Below, in pieces: positions 8,350 to 17,800 of a stretch of 64,000 nucleotides of DNA. This DNA is from Hyphomicrobiales bacterium (GTDB lineage Bacteria > Pseudomonadota > Alphaproteobacteria > Rhizobiales > Rhizobiaceae). Below the pieces are notes generated by a model, which had not been told where the DNA came from, searched no databases, and saw only the letters and a program-made list of their open reading frames with translations. How positions within the stretch are numbered: the stretch's first letter is position 1; each line of letters opens with the position of its first letter. Location of the stretch: NCBI GenBank assembly GCA_900473185.1, contig UCKU01000011.1:51986-115985 (forward strand). Reading direction: 5' to 3'. Both the position numbers and the translations under genes were made by a program.

Positions 8350-9291
8350 TTAAGCATAGAACCGGTAGCCATCGGAGATTTCGCTGCCGAGCTTGTTGTT
8401 TTGAGCGACGAAATCCTCGAGAAACTCATGCAGGCCCTGATCCATGACATCCTTTATCTTCAATGTCTGCAGCGTGGCGCGAATGGCATCCGCCGTATCA
8501 TGTGCGGCCAGCCGCTCGCCGTAATCCTTGGCAATGTAACCAAGGTTGCTGACGATCTTCTCGTAGCTATAGGCGAGCGAACGCGGCATCTGACCGTTCA
8601 AGATCAGGAAGTCGGCAATGTTCATGGCACGGTATTCGCCGTCATAGGCCCAGCTATAGGAGCGGTGGGCGGAGACCGAACGCAGGATCGACTCCCACTG
8701 AACGTTGTCGACCGAAGAGCCTACCTGCGAGATCGAGGGCAGCAGCACGTAATATTTTACGTCGAGGATGCGGCTCGTATTGTCCGCACGTTCGATGAAG
8801 GTGCCGATGCGGGCGAAATTATAGAGCTCGTTGCGCAGCATCGAACCATGGAAGGCGCCACGGATGAGGCCGGCGCGATGCTTGATGACATCGATGACCT
8901 CTGGCAGCTCTGCCGCCTTCAGTTTTTTCGACAGCAGTTCCTTGAGATCGATCCAGCATTCGTTGGTCGCTTCCCAGGTCTCGCGTGTCAGCGCAGTGCG
9001 CACCATGCGGGCGTTGTTGCGACCGAAATCGATGCAGGACATGACGCTCGACGCGTTCTGGCGGTCGCGCAACATGTAGTCGATAACATCAGGACCGGTC
9101 AGTTTCGAATGGGTCTCGTCATAGAGTTCGCGCACGCCGGCGCTTTGCAGCACGCCGTCCCAATTATCATCACCGGCGTCGCTGCGCGTCAGCGACATGC
9201 GCAGGCCGGCATCCACGAGACGTGCAATATTCTCGGCGCGCTCGATATACCGGAACATCCAGTAGAGCCCGTTTGCAGTTCTTCCGAGCAT
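8350..9291 (-). CDS. Alpha-E domain protein (DUF403)
   Basis: A 313-residue all-helical protein of the alpha-E family, recognisable from the N terminus MLGRTANGLYWMFRYIERAENIARLVDAG and the internal IGTFIERADNTSRILDVKYY. The family is nearly always coded beside a circularly permuted ATP-grasp and a transglutaminase-like protein, as here. Its start ATG overlaps the TGA of the upstream ATP-grasp gene by one base (TGATG), which suggests translational coupling. Catalytic role unknown. Confidence 0.9.
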   Translation of the reverse strand: MLGRTANGLYWMFRYIERAENIARLVDAGLRMSLTRSDAGDDNWDGVLQSAGVRELYDETHSKLTGPDVIDYMLRDRQNASSVMSCIDFGRNNARMVRTALTRETWEATNECWIDLKELLSKKLKAAELPEVIDVIKHRAGLIRGAFHGSMLRNELYNFARIGTFIERADNTSRILDVKYYVLLPSISQVGSSVDNVQWESILRSVSAHRSYSWAYDGEYRAMNIADFLILNGQMPRSLAYSYEKIVSNLGYIAKDYGERLAAHDTADAIRATLQTLKIKDVMDQGLHEFLEDFVAQNNKLGSEISDGYRFYA

Positions 9292-10700
9292 CAGTCCTCC
9301 AATACCCAGGTGTCTTTGGTGCCGCCGCCCTGGCTGGAATTGACCACCAGCGAGCCTTGCTTCAGCGCCACGCGGGTGAGCCCGCCCGGAATGATCTGCA
9401 CCTTGTCAGAGACCAGCACGTAAGGGCGCAGGTCGACATGGCGGGGTGCGATACCCTTGTTGACGAGGATCGGAACGGTGGACAGCGAAAGTGTGGGCTG
9501 GGCAATGTAATTGCTGGGCTTTGCCTTCAGCTTCTCGGCGAAATCGACGCGTTCCTTCTTGGAAGCGGTCGGGCCGACGAGCATGCCGTAGCCGCCCGAG
9601 CCATGCACTTCCTTGACGACCAGTTCTTCCAGATGCTCCAGCACATATTTCAGGCTTGATGCTTCCGAACAGCGCCAGGTCGGCACATTTTCTAGGATCG
9701 GCTTGCGGCCCGTATAGAACTCGACGATCTCGGGCATGTAGGAATAGATCGCCTTGTCGTCGGAAATACCGGTGCCGGGCGCATTGGCGATGGTGATATT
9801 GCCGGAGCGGTAGACATCCATGATGCCGGGAATGCCGAGGGCCGATTCCGGGCGGAAGGTGAGGGGATCGAGGAAGTCGTCGTCGACGCGGCGATAGAGC
9901 ACGTCGATCGCCTCATAGCCGCGTGTCGTGCGCATCTTCACCTTGCCGTCGATGACGCGCAGATCCGAGCCTTCGACGAGCTCGACGCCCATCGTGTCGG
10001 CGAGGAAGGAATGTTCGTAATAGGCGGAATTATAGATACCGGGCGTCAGAACGGCGACGCGCGGCTTGCCCTTGCAGCCGGGAGGTGCGAGCGACGCCAG
10101 GCTCTGGCGCAGAAGATAGGGATAGTCCTCGACGCGCTGCACCTTGTTCTCATGGAAGAGCTCCGGGAACATCTGCATCATGGTTTCCCGGTTTTCCAGC
10201 ATGTAGCTGACGCCCGAGGGCGTGCGGGCATTATCCTCCAGCACATAGAACTGGTCTTCGCCTGTTCGTACGATATCCGTGCCGACGATATGAGTGTAGA
10301 CGCCGCCGGGCGGCCGGAAGCCGATCATCTCGGGCAGGAATGCAACGTTCTTTTCGATCAGCTCGCGCGGGATGCGGCCGGCGCGGATGATTTCCTGCTT
10401 GTGGTAGATATCATCGAGGAAAGCGTTGAGCGCGATCACCCGCTGCTCGATACCCTGAGCGAGCTTTCGCCATTCGCGGGCAGAGATGATGCGCGGGATG
10501 ATGTCGAAGGGGATGAGCTTTTCGGAACTGTCGGCGTGGCCGTAAACCGCGAAGGTGATGCCGGTTTTGCGGAAGATGTTTTCAGCGTCGCGGGACTTTG
10601 AAATCAGATGTGCCCGGTCTTGGCTGTTGTACCACTCAAAGTATTTTTCATATGGCGTACGGGGACTTTCGTCTCCGGTGATCATTTCATCAAATGCCAA
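9291..10700 (-). CDS. Circularly permuted ATP-grasp protein (DUF404/DUF407)
   Basis: A 469-residue ATP-dependent ligase-fold protein, first gene of the ATP-grasp/alpha-E/transglutaminase operon. Family signatures include RKTGITFAVYG, NAFLDDIYH, VLEDNARTPSGVSYMLENR, TPGIYNSAYYEHSFLA and VKEVHGSGGYGMLVGP. I place the start at TTG 10700 (LAFDEMITGDES), the usual family N terminus, with GGGGAG eight bases upstream. The longer open frame to 10826 adds 42 residues of no family resemblance. Such enzymes usually form amide bonds; its substrate is not known. Confidence 0.9.
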   Translation of the reverse strand: MAFDEMITGDESPRTPYEKYFEWYNSQDRAHLISKSRDAENIFRKTGITFAVYGHADSSEKLIPFDIIPRIISAREWRKLAQGIEQRVIALNAFLDDIYHKQEIIRAGRIPRELIEKNVAFLPEMIGFRPPGGVYTHIVGTDIVRTGEDQFYVLEDNARTPSGVSYMLENRETMMQMFPELFHENKVQRVEDYPYLLRQSLASLAPPGCKGKPRVAVLTPGIYNSAYYEHSFLADTMGVELVEGSDLRVIDGKVKMRTTRGYEAIDVLYRRVDDDFLDPLTFRPESALGIPGIMDVYRSGNITIANAPGTGISDDKAIYSYMPEIVEFYTGRKPILENVPTWRCSEASSLKYVLEHLEELVVKEVHGSGGYGMLVGPTASKKERVDFAEKLKAKPSNYIAQPTLSLSTVPILVNKGIAPRHVDLRPYVLVSDKVQIIPGGLTRVALKQGSLVVNSSQGGGTKDTWVLED

Positions 10701-10954
10701 AGGTGTGGCTCCCCTTTTTTCTTCATTTGAATACAACGCAAAAGGCAATGCAAGAACCATGCACAGTTCGCATGGAAGATTCATAAAATCTTCTGCAGTG
10801 CGAAAAACCGGTGAAAAACTGGGCATTTATCAAGATCTGGCACGAGGCGGATTCCTGTCAATCCTGATGTCGCGCACAAAAGATGAGCAGGTGATTATTT
10901 CCTGCCCGGGCGACGGATCAAACTCTGCTCGTGCCGGTGACCGAAGGACGGCCA

Positions 10955-10981
10955 AAGAAAAGGGCCGGATCGCTCCGGCCC
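10955..10981 (-). terminator. Terminator of the RNA helicase gene
   Basis: Stem GGGCCGGA / TCCGGCCC with loop TCGC (read on plus), followed on the minus strand by TTTTCTT. It begins 17 bases after the helicase stop. Confidence 0.88.
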
Positions 10982-10998
10982 TCACTGATATCGTTAGC

Positions 10999-12681
10999 TT
11001 AAGCGCGTTCGCGACGCGGGCCGCCGCCATTGCGGCCCTTGCGGCGCAGACCGCCGTTGCCCTCGCGGCGCTGTTCGCCCTGCGGCTGCTGGTCGCCGTG
11101 ATTGCGCGGCGGGCGGCCATGGACGTGCTGCTTGTTACCGCGATGATGGCCTGACGCATCAGCCGGCTGAGCCGGGCGCTGCTGTTGATTGCGGGCAGGG
11201 CGGAAATCCGAGGTCGAAGCCAGATCATTGTCCGGGCCGTGATCCGGCGCCTGTTCGTTGCGGCGCTGGCCGCGGAAGTCCTGGTTGCGGTTGTTGTGCT
11301 GAGGGCGGGCGCGGCGCTCTTCGCCGGCGCGCACTTCAGTGACGTCGCCATCGTTACGCGGACGGCGGTCACCATGGCCGGCCGGCCGGCCGCTGCCATT
11401 GCGGGTTTCGCTGCGTCCGCCTTCACGACGTTCGCCGCCGCGGTGGCCACCTTCGCGACGCTCGCCACCTTCACCACGACCACCCTGGCCGCGCTGCTGG
11501 TTCTGGCCGCGGCCGCGATTGTTGCTACGGGGAGCGGCACGCATGTCAGCCGGCGGTTCGCCGCTGGCAACGGCGATGTCGATGCCCATCAGCTTTTCGA
11601 TGTCGCGCAGCAGGCGGGCTTCGTCGGGTGCGCAGAAGGCAATCGCGATACCGTCGCGGCCGGCACGGGCCGTGCGGCCGATGCGGTGGACATAGGCTTC
11701 GGCCACTTCCGGCAGGTCGTAGTTGAAGACGTGGCTGACGGCAGGGATATCGATGCCGCGAGCGGCGACGTCGGTTGCGATCAGCGTCTTGATGGCGCCG
11801 TCGCGGAAGCCCTTCAGCGCGCGTTCGCGCTGGCCCTGGCTCTTGTTGCCATGGATGGAGGCGACGGAATAGCCGACCTGCTCCAGATGCTTGGCGAGCT
11901 TTTCAGCGCCATGCTTGGTGCGCAGGAAGACGATGGCGCGGCCATCAGGGTTTTCGGTCAGCGACTTCTTCAAGAGAACCGTCTTGTCGTTCTTGCCGGG
12001 AACGAAGTGCACATACTGCTCGACCTTGTCGGCAGCCTTGCCCGGAGGCGTCACTTGGACCGTGACCGGATCGGTCAGGTAGTCGCCGGCGAGATCGGCA
12101 ATCGCCTTCGGCATGGTTGCCGAGAAGAGCATGGTCTGGCGGCGCTTCGGCACCATTTTGGCGATCTTGCGCAGGTCATGCACGAAGCCGAGGTCGAGCA
12201 TCTGGTCGGCTTCATCGAGCACGAGGTAGCGCACGGCCGTCAGTGTAATGGCATTGCGGTTGCAGAGATCGAGCAGGCGGCCGGGAGTGGCGACGAGGAT
12301 ATCGGAGCCGCGCTCGAGCTGAAGCTGCTGCTTGTTGATGGAGACGCCGCCGACGACGACGTTGATGCGCAGCGGCGACTTGCGGATGAATTTTCTGAGA
12401 CTGTCGGCGATCTGGTTCACCAGCTCGCGGGTCGGAGCCAGGATCAGCGTGCGGACCGAACGGTTGTCGGGACGCTTTTCTTCCTTGAGCAGGCGCTCGA
12501 TGAGCGGCAGGCCGAAGGCAGCCGTCTTGCCGGTGCCGGTCTGGGCAAGGCCGATCAGGTCACGGCCCTGGATGAGAAGGGGGATAGCCTGTTCCTGGAT
12601 GGGCGTCGGCGTTTCGATGCCGAGCTGGAACAGAGTGGCGACGATCGGCTTGGAGACACCGAGCGATTCAAAATTGGTCAA
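10999..12681 (-). CDS. DEAD-box ATP-dependent RNA helicase, RhlE type
   Basis: A 560-residue RNA helicase. The Q motif (ETPTPIQEQAIP), Walker A AQTGTGKT (residues 47-53), DEAD box, SAT, and HRIGRTAR are intact. From about residue 385 the tail is a low-complexity region rich in Arg, Gly, Gln and Asn (NNRGRGQNQQRGQGGRGEGG), typical of RhlE-like enzymes that bind RNA or join the degradosome. The protein is long because of this tail. It stands alone, with its own terminator and about 250 bases of upstream sequence. Cold or RNA-decay function is inferred from family. Confidence 0.93.
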   Translation of the reverse strand: MTNFESLGVSKPIVATLFQLGIETPTPIQEQAIPLLIQGRDLIGLAQTGTGKTAAFGLPLIERLLKEEKRPDNRSVRTLILAPTRELVNQIADSLRKFIRKSPLRINVVVGGVSINKQQLQLERGSDILVATPGRLLDLCNRNAITLTAVRYLVLDEADQMLDLGFVHDLRKIAKMVPKRRQTMLFSATMPKAIADLAGDYLTDPVTVQVTPPGKAADKVEQYVHFVPGKNDKTVLLKKSLTENPDGRAIVFLRTKHGAEKLAKHLEQVGYSVASIHGNKSQGQRERALKGFRDGAIKTLIATDVAARGIDIPAVSHVFNYDLPEVAEAYVHRIGRTARAGRDGIAIAFCAPDEARLLRDIEKLMGIDIAVASGEPPADMRAAPRSNNRGRGQNQQRGQGGRGEGGERREGGHRGGERREGGRSETRNGSGRPAGHGDRRPRNDGDVTEVRAGEERRARPQHNNRNQDFRGQRRNEQAPDHGPDNDLASTSDFRPARNQQQRPAQPADASGHHRGNKQHVHGRPPRNHGDQQPQGEQRREGNGGLRRKGRNGGGPRRERA

Positions 12682-12935
12682 GTCATAACCTTTTAGGGCG
12701 CGCCAAACGAAAACGCCGGATCGCCGAATGCGGTCCGGTGTTAATCTGGCGTCAAGAACCCCGCGTGAAATGGGAACTTGTAAGTTGGAAAAAGCTTCCA
12801 GCGCGTCTTGCCGCTCTTGGGTGCGGCATTATCAGAATGCGCTCTATCCTTCTTCAGCGTCTATCGCAGTGGCACGCTCACGCGGCGGCCGGAAGGTGAA
12901 AGCTGAGCCGCATTTGGTCTATTTCCCACTGAAAG

Positions 12936-14063
12936 TCAAGGGGATCGGCCGACAATGACCTCTGAGGGCATAGAAAGGACGAAATTTCCCGAGGCCGTCT
13001 CGGTGCCGTTGACGAGAATGACGATGCGATGTTCACCGGGATAGTAGCGCCGCGTCGTGATCGGCCGCATGGCGTGGCGGCGCTGCACGATATGGTCTTC
13101 GCCCGCTTCCAGCGTGACGGTCTTCCATTTGAAGACCTTGGGAGAGAGCGAGCCGTCGGCCTTCACATGGTGTATGGCGTAGTCGATCATCAGGGATTGC
13201 GCGATATTGCCGGCATTGCGCAGGCGGATCTCGAAATCCAGCCCTTCGCCAAAAAGCACCGCCGGGTTCGCGAGCAGCAAGTTGCACTCCAGCGATGCGG
13301 CCGCGCCGAAGCCGAAATTGGCGAGCGCCCGGGTATGACCCTTTTTCAGAAGGGTGCGGGAAGCATGTTTCAGCAGCCAGCGACGCTCGGCAGACGCGCC
13401 TTCGATATGCTCGGCGATGAAGGCCGCGACGAGATCCGGATGATCCTTGGCGATATCGTTCAGGCTGTTTGCCACTGAACGCCGGACATAGTCTTCGGGA
13501 TCGTCCATCAGCGCAGTCAGAATCGGCAGGATGGGAGAAGGGTCCTTGATCAACTGCGGCAGGCGCATCGCCCAGGGCAGGCGCGGACGGGTGCCCTCGC
13601 TCGCCAGCCGGCGGACATGGTGGTTGGCGTCATCGACCCAGCGGATGATCGTCGCCAGCGCGCGTTCCTGATCCTGATGGATGAACTGGCGGATGCCGAA
13701 CTCCGCCGTGAAATGCGGCGTCAGCGCTTTCAGAAGATCAAGAGCGATATCGAAATCTCTGATGCCGCGCGCGGCGATGAACTGGTTGACGGGCAGCAAC
13801 ATCCAGCCTGTCAACCCAGTCTTGCCAGCGGCCGGCAGGCTTGCAGCGAGGATGGTTGCCGCCTCGGGGAAGCTTTCAGGCAGGGTCGCAAAGAGCGCGT
13901 CGCGGATCAGTGCTGCGCGCTCCATGAGTTCCAGCGCTTCGATGCCATCAGTTGCAAATGCGGTGAAGCGGTCGTGGTCGAAGGAGGGCGCGTTGGCGGC
14001 GATGATCTCAACCATCGCGCGCACGAGCGCCGGGCGGAGAAGGTTCTTGAGTGGTTCCGGCAT
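12936..14063 (-). CDS. alkC: DNA alkylation repair protein, AlkC-like
   Basis: A 375-residue HEAT-repeat protein of the AlkC/AlkD superfamily of 3-methyladenine DNA glycosylases. The middle carries the repeat signature (DPEDYVRRSVANSLNDIAKDHPDLV), and the C-terminal ~110 residues look like the Ig-like beta domain found in one AlkC subfamily. The start is ATG 14063 after GGGAGGA; the longer frame to 14117 starts with His/Arg-rich filler. It would excise cationic alkylated bases by a non-base-flipping mechanism known for AlkC. No other repair gene is adjacent. Confidence 0.82.
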   Translation of the reverse strand: MPEPLKNLLRPALVRAMVEIIAANAPSFDHDRFTAFATDGIEALELMERAALIRDALFATLPESFPEAATILAASLPAAGKTGLTGWMLLPVNQFIAARGIRDFDIALDLLKALTPHFTAEFGIRQFIHQDQERALATIIRWVDDANHHVRRLASEGTRPRLPWAMRLPQLIKDPSPILPILTALMDDPEDYVRRSVANSLNDIAKDHPDLVAAFIAEHIEGASAERRWLLKHASRTLLKKGHTRALANFGFGAAASLECNLLLANPAVLFGEGLDFEIRLRNAGNIAQSLMIDYAIHHVKADGSLSPKVFKWKTVTLEAGEDHIVQRRHAMRPITTRRYYPGEHRIVILVNGTETASGNFVLSMPSEVIVGRSP

Positions 14064-14135
14064 CGCATTCCTCCCTCGGGTCATGCGATGCATGGCCCGA
14101 TGCTGGTGGGAGGTCAAGCGGCGTCGGGAAGAGCC

Positions 14136-14453
14136 TTAGCGCCTGCAGACTTCGATGCGATAGGGCTGACCCCAGCGGTCGTAACGCCATTCCGTATGGC
14201 AGAAGCGCGGACCGTAATAGGCGGGATAGGCGGGATAGTAGGCATAAGGTCGTGGATAATAAGCATAGGGTCCAGGGTAAGCGGGACGCGAGGCGATCGC
14301 GCCACCCACAACGCCGCCGACGACACCACCGGCAAGGCCGCCCCAGAAGGCATTGCCGGAATGGGCGTTTGCGGTCCCGGCCGTTGCCAGCGAAGCGCCG
14401 GCAAATGTCAGTGCAATCAGGCCCGCCGCCATTGTCTTATGAAGAACGGACAT
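14136..14453 (-). CDS. Small exported glycine-zipper protein
   Basis: A 105-residue exported protein. Residues 1-31 are a typical signal peptide ending TANA-HS. A Gly/Ala zipper follows (FWGGLAGGVVGGVVGGAIA), then a Tyr/Pro-rich segment (YAYYPRPYAYYPAYPAYYG), and a C-terminal motif CHTEWRYDRWGQPYRIEVCRR whose two Cys may form a disulphide. AAGGA seven bases before ATG 14453 fixes the start. Similar small proteins are common in Rhizobiales envelopes, with no known function. Confidence 0.8.
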   Translation of the reverse strand: MSVLHKTMAAGLIALTFAGASLATAGTANAHSGNAFWGGLAGGVVGGVVGGAIASRPAYPGPYAYYPRPYAYYPAYPAYYGPRFCHTEWRYDRWGQPYRIEVCRR

Positions 14454-14810
14454 GTCGAATTCCTTTCGTGGTAGGCTCGTCATTGAAGCCATTGCCAGAA
14501 TCGGCTCCGATCGCGGCGCACTGATGGTTGCGCAAGCCGCGCCGGGATTAAATTTTCTCCATGGTTGGCCATCGTCGGGGGCTTGGCCAATGTCGGGTCG
14601 GGATCTTCCCCGTGGCCCGGTGGCGTTTTCCCCGTGAATCTTCAAGGTATTTCAGTTTCGTGCAAGCCTTTGTTGGCATTCTGATTCATCAACTTCATGA
14701 GCCGGCTTGGAATTTTTGCCAGTGGAATTTTATGGTTAACAGCTTGTTAAAAGCCTTGGCGTTATAGTTGTTGTAGGGGATATTTCGTTCATTGCGGGAG
14801 TGAAGATTTT
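14454..14810. other. Intergenic region between divergent genes
   Basis: 357 bases with no convincing gene. It must hold promoters for the exported protein (minus) and for the hybrid kinase (plus). The right part (14640-14810) is AT-rich and contains the palindrome listed at 14736. Confidence 0.6.
14736..14750. promoter_or_regulatory. Palindrome upstream of hybrid kinase
   Basis: TTAACA-GCT-TGTTAA, perfect 6-bp arms, 60 bases before the kinase start. Could be an operator; no regulator can be named. Confidence 0.35.
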
Positions 14811-17800
14811 TTGAATTTTACCGGGGAACTCTTGGAGCTGGCCTGCCGCCGGATCGCTGATCTGGATACCCCGGCCTATGTCAAAAACAGCGAGCTCCGC
14901 TATGTCGCCGTCAACGAGGCTTATGCCCGCTTCTTCGGTCGCGAGATTTCCGATTTCATCGGGCGACGCAGCCGCGAACTCTTCGACCGGCCGGAAGAAG
15001 AGGAGCGCGAGGATCGCGAACGCCGTGCGCTGGTGTTCGGTACGGAAGAGAGCGCCATTTCCTTCGATGCCGCCGGTCTCAGCCATGAGCGCGTGCTGAT
15101 CGAGAGCTTTTCGCCTTCCCAGGACCGGGCTTACGTGCTCGGCATCTTCGATGCACGCGAACCGCGCCGCGCCATTCCTGAAGTAGCGGATACGATGGCC
15201 ACCGATCTCGGCCGCATCCGCGAGGCGCTCGAAAATCTCGATCATCCGATCGGTATCTTTGCCGATGACGGCCGGCCGCTGATCGTCAATGCCGCCTATC
15301 GGAGTGGCAGCAAGTCTGCGCCAGATGGCAGCAGGTATGCGCCTGGTGGCAGCAAGTCTGCGCCTGGGGGTGAGACCGCCTGGCATGAAAGTGTGCGGGA
15401 GCGCGATCTGCTGCGCACCATCATGGAGGATCTTCCGGTCGCCGCCTTCGCGCGGGATGAGGACCACCGGCTGGTCTATGCCAACCAATATTACGAGACC
15501 TTCACCGGCCATGCCCGCTCCAAGGTACTCGGCCTGACCGAGCACGACATGTTCGGGCAGGAGGCGGGTGAGGCGATCTACCAGGAAAACCTGCGGGCGC
15601 TGAAAAATGGCGCGCTGACCGAGGTCGAGAGCTACCTGCCGAATACCGACGGCGAAATCTTCCAGGTGATCTCTCGTGTCAACCGGGTCGTGACACCTGA
15701 AGGCAAGCACTATGTCGTCGGCTCCTTCTCCGACATCACGCCGCTGAAGGCGCGCGAGAAGGAACTGATCGAGGCGCGCCAGCAAGAGGAAATGCTGCAT
15801 CAGGAAATCGAGAGCATCCTGCGCTCGCTTCCGGTCGGCGTGCTGATCCTCGACAACGATCACACCATTCTCTACGTCAATGACGAGTTCTACAGCATCT
15901 GGGAACTGCCGCTCGACGACCGTTTCGATGGCCGGCCGTTCCTCGATGTCATCAAGCGCAATTACGAACTCGGCCGCTACGGCGAGACGCAGACGCCGGA
16001 AGAAATCTACCATTTCCGCAAGGGGCTGTTCGAAGCTGCCGATCCGGAGCCGATCGAACTCGACTGGGCTGCGGGCAAATCGGTTATCTTCGACTCCAGG
16101 CGCATTTCCAGCAATCGTATCCTGCTGACCTATTCCGATATTTCTTCCGTGCGTGAGCGCGAGAGGGAAATCCACGAAGCCCGCGCGGCACTGGAAAACC
16201 TCGGCGAGATGATGCGCGATGCGACGCATGGCATGTCGCAGGGGCTGGCAATCGTCCAGGATGGGCTGATCAAACTTTCCAATGACGGGCTTGCCGAAGT
16301 TCTTCGCATTCCGGCCGAGTTGACCGAGGTGGGGCGCGGGTGGATCGATCTCTTCCAGTTCTGCGCCAATCGCGGCGATTTCCATGACAAGGCGGTCGAA
16401 ATCCTGGAGGGGTGGCGGATCAACATTGCCGCCCGGCAGCCGATCTCCACCGTCTTCCATGTCGAGGGCGAGCGCTGGGTGAATATGGAAGCCACCGTCA
16501 GCGCTGGGCAGCATTGGGTGGCACTGTTTACCGATGTCACCGAGATGAAACAGCGCGAGGAGGAACTGACTGAGCTTCTGTCGCGTGCGGAGGCTGCCGA
16601 CCGCGCCAAGTCGGAATTCCTTGCCAATATGAGCCATGAGATCCGCACGCCGATGAATGGTGTGCTCGGCATGGCGGAACTGCTTGCCAAGACCAATCTC
16701 GACACCCGCCAGAAGACCTTCGTCGATATCATCGTCAAGTCGGGCAATGCGCTGCTGACGATCATCAACGACATCCTCGATTTCTCGAAGATCGATGCCG
16801 GACAGATGAAGCTGCGCAGGGCCGCCTTCGATCTGGTCGAGGCGGTTGAAGACGTGGCGACGTTGCTTTCCTCGCCGGCTGCCGAGAAGGATATCGAGCT
16901 TCTGGTGCGTGCGGCACCCGATCTGCCTGCCGCCGTCATCGGTGATGCCGGGCGCTTTCGCCAGATCGTCACCAACCTCGTCGGCAATGCGGTGAAATTC
17001 ACCGAGCGCGGCCATGTCTTCGTCGATATCGGTTTCGAACCTTCTGCCGGCGGCGAGATCATGATCAGCATCCGTATCGAGGATACCGGCATCGGCATTC
17101 CGCCCGAGAAGGTGGAAACGGTCTTCGACAAATTCTCGCAAGTCGATGCCTCATCGACCCGGCGGCATGAAGGCACAGGCCTGGGCTTGGCAATCACTGC
17201 CGGTCTCGTCGATCTCTTTGGCGGTTACATCGATGTCGAAAGCGAATGGGGCAAGGGTTCGATCTTTACCGTCAAGCTGCCTTTCGCCATTGCCGCCGCC
17301 CGCATCGAGCCGAAGCCTTTGCCGATCAATGTGCAGGGTGCGCGCGTGCTCGTCGTCGACGATAACGAGGTCAATCGCCGGATCCTCACCGAACAGCTCG
17401 GCCTCTGGGGTTTTGACGGCGTTGCCGCAGAGGGTGGCGCCACGGGCTATGCCATTCTGGAAGCTGCCGCCGATCTCGGCATCAAGGTCGATGCCGTCGT
17501 GCTCGATTATCATATGCCCGACATGAATGGCGCGGAAGTCGCCCGCCGCCTCCGCGCTGACAGCCGTTTCGTGGAGCTGCCGATCATCTTCCTGACTTCG
17601 ATGGATATTTCCGGGACGGAGAAGGAGTTTGCGGCGCTGAACGGCCACGCGCATCTGATGAAACCGGCGCGCGCCAACTTGCTGCGCAATACGGTCGTCG
17701 AGGTGGTGCGGGCAAGCCGCGTCAAGCAGGCCTCAGAGGCCGAGATTGCACGGCTGCAGAACGAGATCGAGGCGCCGCCGCCGGCACCTGCACCTGTTCC

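Noticed and set aside
7450..9423. Long plus-strand open frame of 657 codons
   Set aside because: It lies antisense to the transglutaminase, alpha-E and ATP-grasp genes, has no family resemblance and no ribosome site; it is a by-product of high GC.
10701..10826. N-terminal extension of the ATP-grasp protein
   Set aside because: The extra 42 residues do not resemble the family, while TTG 10700 has a well-placed GGGGAG and gives the usual N terminus.
11185..12696. 503-codon plus-strand open frame
   Set aside because: Antisense to the DEAD-box helicase; no recognisable domain.
15306..15368. Possible CRISPR-like repeat
   Set aside because: Units are directly adjacent without spacers and stay in the kinase reading frame, so this is a coding tandem repeat.
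14736..17141. 801-codon minus-strand open frame
   Set aside because: Antisense to the hybrid kinase, whose domains and motifs are unmistakable; His/Asp/Arg-rich composition is typical of a shadow frame.
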